Positions 59,301-64,000 of a stretch of DNA of 64,000 nucleotides are shown piece after piece. Location: positions 62,001 through 126,000 of the forward strand of contig DASWYF010000048.1 of the NCBI GenBank assembly GCA_036405135.1, in the 5' to 3' direction. Source of the stretch: Verrucomicrobiia bacterium (GTDB lineage: Bacteria > Verrucomicrobiota > Verrucomicrobiia > Limisphaerales > JAEYXS01). Position 1 is the first letter of the stretch. Every line of letters starts with the position of its first letter. The notes beneath the pieces are model-generated. The model was not told where the DNA came from, made no database searches, and worked only from the letters and a program-made list of their open reading frames with translations. Both the position numbers and the translations under genes were made by a program.

Positions 59301-59681
59301 CGTGAAGAGGCCAAAGAGACGGCGGAAGAGAAGAATCGCAAGGTCCACCGGCACACGGGCCGCTTTGATGTGCGTTATGTGGACGAGCTGGACACGCGTG
59401 GCACAGGACGGAAAGAAGCGGATCAGTTCAAGAGCACTTCGCGCAGTGCGGATGGTCAGGATGGTGCGGAATTTGAGACGTTGCTGCAAAGCATTGAGCA
59501 ACAGTTGCGACAGATCGGAGTGAATATTTTCGCGGGTGATGTCAGTGTCTCGCCCTATCGCTACAAAAAGGAATGCGCCTGCGAGCGCTGCGTGTATCAG
59601 GGCATCTGCCGTTTCGAGGAGACGCATTCGGAGTATCGCGTGCTGCATGCGGCCAAGAAAGCTAAGGAGGATAAGGCATGA
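56307..59681 (+). CDS. addB: ATP-dependent helicase/nuclease subunit B (AddB-like)
   Basis: A 1124-residue partner of AddA in double-strand-break repair. The start is a TTG at 56307 with a GGGG tract just before it; it places Walker A (GPAGSGKT) at 8-15. The C-terminal half is a PD-(D/E)XK nuclease (RGRIDRIDLC, then VAVFDYKSSSKSL and LQHGLQLQLLAYLAFL). Cysteines 773 (AACPFRFF), 1092, 1095 and 1101 (C-x2-C-x5-C) match the AddB iron-sulfur site. It degrades DNA ends to a recombination signal with AddA; the stop overlaps addA by 4 bases. Confidence 0.92.
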   Translation: MQATFLLGPAGSGKTYRCLAEIRAELSAWPEGPPLLLLAPKQATFQLERQLLADSSLAGYTRLQIVAFDRLAEFILGELGETPPRILSEEGRIMVLRAILARHHKELRIFRSTARLPGFAQQLSLLLREVQQHRLSPAKLAELAAKVPAEGRLGDKLHDIGIILRAYSDWLKQHKLNDVSALLDLASDALKQAAREAGGTFQLGGLWMDGFAEMTPQELHLLATFLPLCEHATLAFCLDGEPKESPQTWLNQWSVIAQTYKRCRNRLQGDEEIEVKVECLPRVRERSRFQESPSLFHLETNWTAPQESEEWQFAGDWVRLVECFDAEAEVLYAVRTIHQHVRAGGRYRDVAVLMRRIEGYQDIIQRVFNRHGIPYFLDRRESVAHHPLAELTRSALRMAAFGWRNEDWFAALKCGLVTEDDSLVDELENQALARGWEGNRWREPLVIEREPGLTNRLEFFRQKIAPPFIRFVDEMNHAEGINGQTLSRLIRNLWVDLEVTKVLEEWSRHPDPQHPEFAAIHQTVWEQLNEWDESLQLAFETDILSTRDWLAVVDSGLAGLTIGVIPPALDQVTIGAIDRSRNPDLQVAIVLGVNEGVFPAPPEAPVILTEVDRKVLAELKDDPQQIGMTSQQRLAHERFFGYIAFTRARQKLIVCWSRQNQKGTALNPSPFITQLEQLFPNDGRIDFNGTLKPEDVQTLPELLSLPNWAKSAHKVEAAHEGQVFWNPVSTLVKQLERIEGALKQQQLSAAAVTKLYGDELPGSVSSLENYAACPFRFFVGHGLSAEERKAFEVDVRQEGSLRHDILDRFHKTVQEQDRRWRDLTPTEAGNLIRQIGEEVLPKFAEGLFVHDRQREFHGRMLIRLLERMMSVLIGWMEHYNFDPKAVEFAFGMKGDGPKGWRLELPDGRALVLRGRIDRIDLCIREGKDEALVAVFDYKSSSKSLDDVKLQHGLQLQLLAYLAFLKQSPEARALLGAKQLIPAGAFFINLRSDSSSSASREEAKETAEEKNRKVHRHTGRFDVRYVDELDTRGTGRKEADQFKSTSRSADGQDGAEFETLLQSIEQQLRQIGVNIFAGDVSVSPYRYKKECACERCVYQGICRFEETHSEYRVLHAAKKAKEDKA

Positions 59682-62600
59682 GCCAGGCCACTCCACAACA
59701 ACAAGCGGCGATCGACGCGCGCGGCAATATCCTGCTCGTGGCGGGTGCTGGCACCGGCAAGACAAGCACGCTGGTGGAGCGTTGCCAGAAGCTCGTGCTG
59801 GAGGAAGGCGTCGGCATTGATCGTCTCTTGATGGTGACTTTCACGGAAGCGGCGGCGGCGGAGATGCGGCATCGCATCCGCCACGCATTGCATGAACGTC
59901 TGGAAGCCGAGCCGGAAAATGTGCGTCTGGCGGAGCAAATGGCATTGCTGGATACAGCCATGATCTCCACGCTGCACGCCTTCTGTCTGCGTTTGTTGAG
60001 GGAGCATTTCCACGAGCTGGCCATCGATCCGCAACTCACCGTGTTGGATGAACAGCAGACCAAGCCGCTCATCGCCGAGGTGCTTGAAGAGATTTTCCAA
60101 GAGGCGTACGCGGATGAATCTGAGCACGGAAAGCAGGCGCGGCATTTGATCGAGCGCTATGGTCGCGGTGGAGATGCGGATTTGCGCCTGCGCGTCAAAC
60201 AACTGCATACATTTCTGCAAACGCTGGCCAATCCGCAGACATGGTTGGCGCAAGCGAAGGAAGTTTATGCCAGCGAGAACGGCTACGAGCATTGGCGTGA
60301 GTTGTTGCTGGTGAGCGGGATCGAGTGGGCGCAGGACTGGCATGAGCTGATCAAGGAATGCAGTGCCCAAGCACCTTTGCTGGCGACATCTGCAGCCGCC
60401 TTGGATGATTTCCTGAAAGCACCGGATCTGCAGCGGCTCACGTCACTGTTGTATCTGCTGAATACGGCCAGCACAACACGGCGACCCAACAAGACGTTCG
60501 ATTACAAGAAGCCGCTGAAGAAATGTTTCGCAGAGGTGGAATCATTGTTGCCGTATCTCGCTGCAGAGGGGCAGGACCCGATCATGGTAGATTGGGAAGC
60601 AGCGCGAGGTCCCATGCTCGCTTTCTTGAATCTCACGGAAACGTTCACGCAGCGGTATCAGGAGGCCAAGCGGGATTTGGGCGGCGTTGACTTTGCTGAT
60701 CTGGAGCAACTTTCCTTGCGCTTGTTGCTGGATGAAGAAGGGCAGCCAACTGCCGTGGCAAAACTCTGGCAGCAGCGGTTTGATCATATCTTCGTGGATG
60801 AGTGCCAGGACATCAATGCAGCGCAAGATGCGCTCATCCGTGCGGTGAGCCGTGAAGGAGCGGCGGCGAACCGTTTCATGGTGGGTGATGTGAAGCAGAG
60901 CATCTACCGCTTCCGGCTCGCTAATCCGCACATCTTCCAAAGTTACGAGCGCGAATGGAAAAAGGCGGGTGCAAATCATCAGGTGCTGCCTTTGACGGAG
61001 AATTTCCGTAGTCGCGAAGGTGTTCTGGCGGTGGTGAATTCCATCTTCCATTTCCTCATGCGGCCCACTACGAGCGGGCTGGCTTATGATGAGGATGCGG
61101 CTTTGCGGTTTGGTGCTGCGGAGGCGCGTGCGGCTTTTTCCCGAGCGGGTGATGAGAGCACACCGCAGACGGGTGTATGGGCTGAACCGGATTTGCGTGC
61201 GGAGCTGCATCTCGTCGTGGATGCGGAGGAGGAGAAAGATTTTGGTGGAGAGACGGAAGCTGAAGACGATGGCTGGGCGGACCTGATGGCATTGGAGCGT
61301 GAAGCCCGCGTGATCGCGCAGCGGTTGCGCGAGCTGTATGACGGCAAGCATCAGATCTGGGATAAGAGTGCCAAAGAGTTTCGCGCGGTGAAGTGGTCGG
61401 ACATGGCGGTGCTGCTGCGCACGGCGGCGAATCGCACGGATGTTTATGCCCGCGCCTCTCGTGAGGCGGGAGTTCCGTTGCTGGCGGAGCAGAAAGGTTT
61501 CTTCGGGGCCATCGAGGTGTTGGACATCGTGAACCTGCTGAAGGTGTTGGATAACCCGTTGCAGGATATCCCGCTGCTCGCAGTGCTGCGTTCGCCGCTG
61601 GTGGGTCTTTCGCTGGATGAGTTGGTGGCGATCCGCACCAAGCGGACGAAGGATTGCTACTGGCTGGCGTTGCATCAGTGGCATCGCGAGCACATGGGCC
61701 ATGACGGCACTTTGGCTACGTGGCAGTTGGTGGATGAGTTTTTCCGGCGTCATGCCGCCTGGCGGGCGTTGATCCGGCAGACATCGCTTTCATGCTGTCT
61801 GGATCGTGTGTTGGGCGAGACGCATTACGAAGCGTTGCTGCTGGCGATGGAGCATGGCGAGGAACGTGTGGCCAATGTGAAACGGCTGCTCGATCTGGCA
61901 CGGAGATATGATCCGTATCAGCGGCAAGGGTTGTTCCGTTTCCTACAATTCATCGAGGCGCAGGAGGAAGTGGAGCATGACTTGGAACCGGCTCCGCCGC
62001 GGCACCCGGATGCGGTGCAACTGATGACGGTGCACAAGAGCAAGGGCCTGGAATTTCCGGTGGTGGTGCTGGCGAATATCAATCGCATTGAGAACGTGCG
62101 CTCGGTAAGTACGGACCTGCTTTGGAGTGAAGGGTTGGGGCTGGCTCCGCGCATCGTGCTGGAAGATACGGATCAACGCTACCCGAGCCTGCCGCACTGG
62201 CTCATCAAGCGGCGCGAGTTACACGAGATGAAGGGCGAGGAGATGCGCCTGCTTTATGTAGCGCTGACGCGTGCGCGGGATACACTGATCCTGACCGGTT
62301 GTGGCACCAAGAAGCTGTTGCAGGATCGGTGGGGTGCGCCAGCGGAATCGGCTGCGCAAATCACGGCTGAGATCAAACGCGGCCGCTCTTTCCTGGACTG
62401 GTTGAAGATTTGGCTGCGTGAGGGTACGACGGATAGTGATTGGCTGGATGATTGCCATGGCAGTACGCCGTTAATCCGATGGCAATTGCACACGGGTGGT
62501 GTGTTCAATGCAACTTCAGCGACGGTGGATGAAACTGTTGAAGTAGATGAAAATGATTCTGCTTTCGCGCCGGAATTGGCGGAGAATTTGCAATGGGCTT

Positions 62601-63292
62601 ATCCGAATCCAGCAGCCACAGCAGAGACGGCCAAGACATCGGTGACGGTGTTGCGGAGGCGGAAGGATGAGGCAGATGAGGAGGCGAAGCCGTTATTGCA
62701 GACGCAGTTTGCGTTCCAGTTCCCGGCACCGAAGCAGGAGGCGGGGTCGCGCTTGAGCGGTTCAGAGGTCGGCAAGGCGCATCATACGTTTCTGCAGTTT
62801 GTGGATCTGACGCAGGCGGGTTCGCTCGAAGGCGCGACGGAAGAGGTGCGGCGATTGGTGGAGATGGGGGTCTTGAAGGAGGATGAGGCGGCGGCGCTGA
62901 ATGTGAAATCGCTGGCGGACTTCTGGGCTTCTAAGATCGGGCAGAGCATCAGTGCACGCGCTCAGGAAGTGCAGCGGGAGATGCCGTTCACGGCACGATT
63001 CTCGACGGCGGATTTGATCCAGTGCGGCGTGGCGGGTGTGAGCCCGAGTCTGCCTGCGGAGGAGTTTGTGATCGTGCAGGGGACGATCGATCTGGCGGTA
63101 ATTTCGCCGAAGGAGATCTGGTTGCTGGATTTTAAATCCGATCGCGTGAAGCTGGAAGAGATGCCGGTGAAGCTAACGATGTATGAGCCGCAGTTGAAGT
63201 TATACGCGCTGGCGTTGGAACGGATTTATCAGCGGCCGGTGAAGCACCGGTGGCTGCATTGGTTGCATCTGGGGAAGACGGTGGAGGTGTGA
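59678..63292 (+). CDS. addA: ATP-dependent helicase/nuclease subunit A (AddA-like)
   Basis: A 1204-residue UvrD/RecB-type helicase-nuclease. It starts at the ATG overlapping the addB stop, with AAGGAGG 7 bp upstream. Helicase motifs are in order: Q-motif TPQQQAAI, Walker A AGAGTGKT (22-29), HIFVDECQDIN (motif II), VGDVKQSIYRFR (motif III), LTENFRSREGVL (motif IV) and TVHKSKGLEFPVV plus YVALTRARD toward the C-terminus. The nuclease domain at the end keeps its residues: GTIDLAV, LLDFKSDR with Asp1151 and Lys1153, and YEPQLKLYALAL. With AddB it replaces RecBCD in end processing. Confidence 0.94.
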   Translation: MSQATPQQQAAIDARGNILLVAGAGTGKTSTLVERCQKLVLEEGVGIDRLLMVTFTEAAAAEMRHRIRHALHERLEAEPENVRLAEQMALLDTAMISTLHAFCLRLLREHFHELAIDPQLTVLDEQQTKPLIAEVLEEIFQEAYADESEHGKQARHLIERYGRGGDADLRLRVKQLHTFLQTLANPQTWLAQAKEVYASENGYEHWRELLLVSGIEWAQDWHELIKECSAQAPLLATSAAALDDFLKAPDLQRLTSLLYLLNTASTTRRPNKTFDYKKPLKKCFAEVESLLPYLAAEGQDPIMVDWEAARGPMLAFLNLTETFTQRYQEAKRDLGGVDFADLEQLSLRLLLDEEGQPTAVAKLWQQRFDHIFVDECQDINAAQDALIRAVSREGAAANRFMVGDVKQSIYRFRLANPHIFQSYEREWKKAGANHQVLPLTENFRSREGVLAVVNSIFHFLMRPTTSGLAYDEDAALRFGAAEARAAFSRAGDESTPQTGVWAEPDLRAELHLVVDAEEEKDFGGETEAEDDGWADLMALEREARVIAQRLRELYDGKHQIWDKSAKEFRAVKWSDMAVLLRTAANRTDVYARASREAGVPLLAEQKGFFGAIEVLDIVNLLKVLDNPLQDIPLLAVLRSPLVGLSLDELVAIRTKRTKDCYWLALHQWHREHMGHDGTLATWQLVDEFFRRHAAWRALIRQTSLSCCLDRVLGETHYEALLLAMEHGEERVANVKRLLDLARRYDPYQRQGLFRFLQFIEAQEEVEHDLEPAPPRHPDAVQLMTVHKSKGLEFPVVVLANINRIENVRSVSTDLLWSEGLGLAPRIVLEDTDQRYPSLPHWLIKRRELHEMKGEEMRLLYVALTRARDTLILTGCGTKKLLQDRWGAPAESAAQITAEIKRGRSFLDWLKIWLREGTTDSDWLDDCHGSTPLIRWQLHTGGVFNATSATVDETVEVDENDSAFAPELAENLQWAYPNPAATAETAKTSVTVLRRRKDEADEEAKPLLQTQFAFQFPAPKQEAGSRLSGSEVGKAHHTFLQFVDLTQAGSLEGATEEVRRLVEMGVLKEDEAAALNVKSLADFWASKIGQSISARAQEVQREMPFTARFSTADLIQCGVAGVSPSLPAEEFVIVQGTIDLAVISPKEIWLLDFKSDRVKLEEMPVKLTMYEPQLKLYALALERIYQRPVKHRWLHWLHLGKTVEV

Positions 63293-63352
63293 TGTTATGG
63301 GCGATCCGGCCAAAACCGTTGACGGGATCTTCGAGCAAGGTTGCGTCAAGCA

Positions 63353-63649
63353 ATGGAGCCGATACGATACAGTGACGGCACGCTGGTGAAGATGGGTGAC
63401 CGTGTCAGAACAAGAATTTTCTTATTTTTCAAAGAGTTCGGTCGTGTAGTGTACATACCCGGCATATCGCCACAGCATGCGATGATGGAGCACAATGGTA
63501 TCAAACGGTTAGGGATAAAAACTGATACAGGCGGCTCAGGCGGATTTTGGATAGACCCCAAGACCAACGTGGTTATCCATACGGTCACGTTCTTGAAAAG
63601 AGACGATAGTGAACCTGGTAAACTTGCTACTACCGAGGAGTGGGATTGA
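63353..63649 (+). CDS. Small hypothetical protein
   Basis: A 98-residue protein if started at the ATG at 63353 (a TTG four codons earlier is possible). It opens with PIRYSDGTLVKMGDRVRTRIFLF, recalling short beta-barrel domains of immunity-type or hypothetical proteins, and has GFWIDPKTNVVIHTVTFLKR. No signal peptide or catalytic motif. It is 60 bp after addA on the same strand but is more AT-rich, so co-transcription is not certain. It ends 3 bp before the convergent HIT gene. Not recognised. Confidence 0.6.
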   Translation: MEPIRYSDGTLVKMGDRVRTRIFLFFKEFGRVVYIPGISPQHAMMEHNGIKRLGIKTDTGGSGGFWIDPKTNVVIHTVTFLKRDDSEPGKLATTEEWD

Positions 63650-63652
63650 CCG

Positions 63653-64000
<348 letters not shown>

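Overview
The window looks like a chromosomal segment of a Verrucomicrobiota bacterium, probably of the Limisphaerales/Pedosphaera type (an inference from gene content, not from a marker gene). Pointers are a giant PVC-type membrane-bound dehydrogenase/haem-binding CxxCH protein, two ThuA-domain proteins, a pseudopilin with the [12 protein letters not shown] leader, a DUF6600 protein, a TIGR04222-type membrane protein, a Ser/Thr kinase carrying a zinc ribbon and glycine-rich repeats, and many secreted hydrolases. No rRNA, tRNA, CRISPR array, prophage or transposase gene was seen. Genes sit on both strands in short runs of one to four.

Region by region: 1-3.1 kb holds the tail of an ion antiporter, an AraC-type regulator behind a near-perfect Fur-box-like palindrome, and small CBM48-like and cupin proteins. 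3.1-12 kb holds a GT4 glycosyltransferase, a hotdog thioesterase, a secreted hydrolase, an ECF-like sigma factor with a golvesin-type exported protein, an NHL-propeller protein, isocitrate dehydrogenase, carbonic anhydrase and a dienelactone hydrolase. 12-19.2 kb holds an AbrB/PIN toxin-antitoxin pair, the alpha-E / circularly permuted ATP-grasp pair, a pseudopilin with a proline-rich lipoprotein, a VanZ-like protein and a protein with an internally duplicated, unrecognised domain. 19.4-24.1 kb holds a long-hairpin, MITE-like element and the 1437-residue cytochrome. 24.2-27.4 kb is the most unusual gene group: a small Cys-rich protein, a 2x[4Fe-4S]-type ferredoxin and a fusion of a DUF116 Cys-rich domain to a long-chain polyprenyl diphosphate synthase.

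27.6-35.2 kb holds a CobW-type GTPase divergent from an ArsR regulator, a Tm-1-like protein, a ThuA protein, a Tat-exported sugar isomerase-like TIM barrel, two proteins of unknown role and a second copy of the MITE-like element. 35.3-47.5 kb holds the protein kinase, a DUF4375-like protein, a large secreted hydrolase, the DUF6600 protein, exported and zinc-ribbon proteins, a second ThuA protein and a sialidase-like protein. 47.8-56.2 kb holds a bifunctional-nuclease-type protein, DNA polymerase III delta, a STAS protein, a paralogue of the large hydrolase, a DUF1444 protein, a PQQ-type propeller, a small HAD protein and a YhbY RNA-binding protein. 56.3-63.3 kb is the AddB-AddA recombination nuclease operon, followed by a small protein and a HIT-family hydrolase.

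Four families of short dispersed repeats occur between genes: the 174-180 bp long hairpin (two copies), a GC-rich CCCCTCGGAGGGG-type repeat (four loci), a 26-bp CTGCCGG palindrome (three copies), and clusters of unrelated-sequence stem-loops (a train of five near 50.2 kb and a pair near 11.1 kb). Many start codons were moved downstream of the longest open frame to an ATG in front of a signal peptide, a membrane segment or a conserved domain. Large open frames antisense to real genes are common here because of the GC-rich third codon positions and were discarded.
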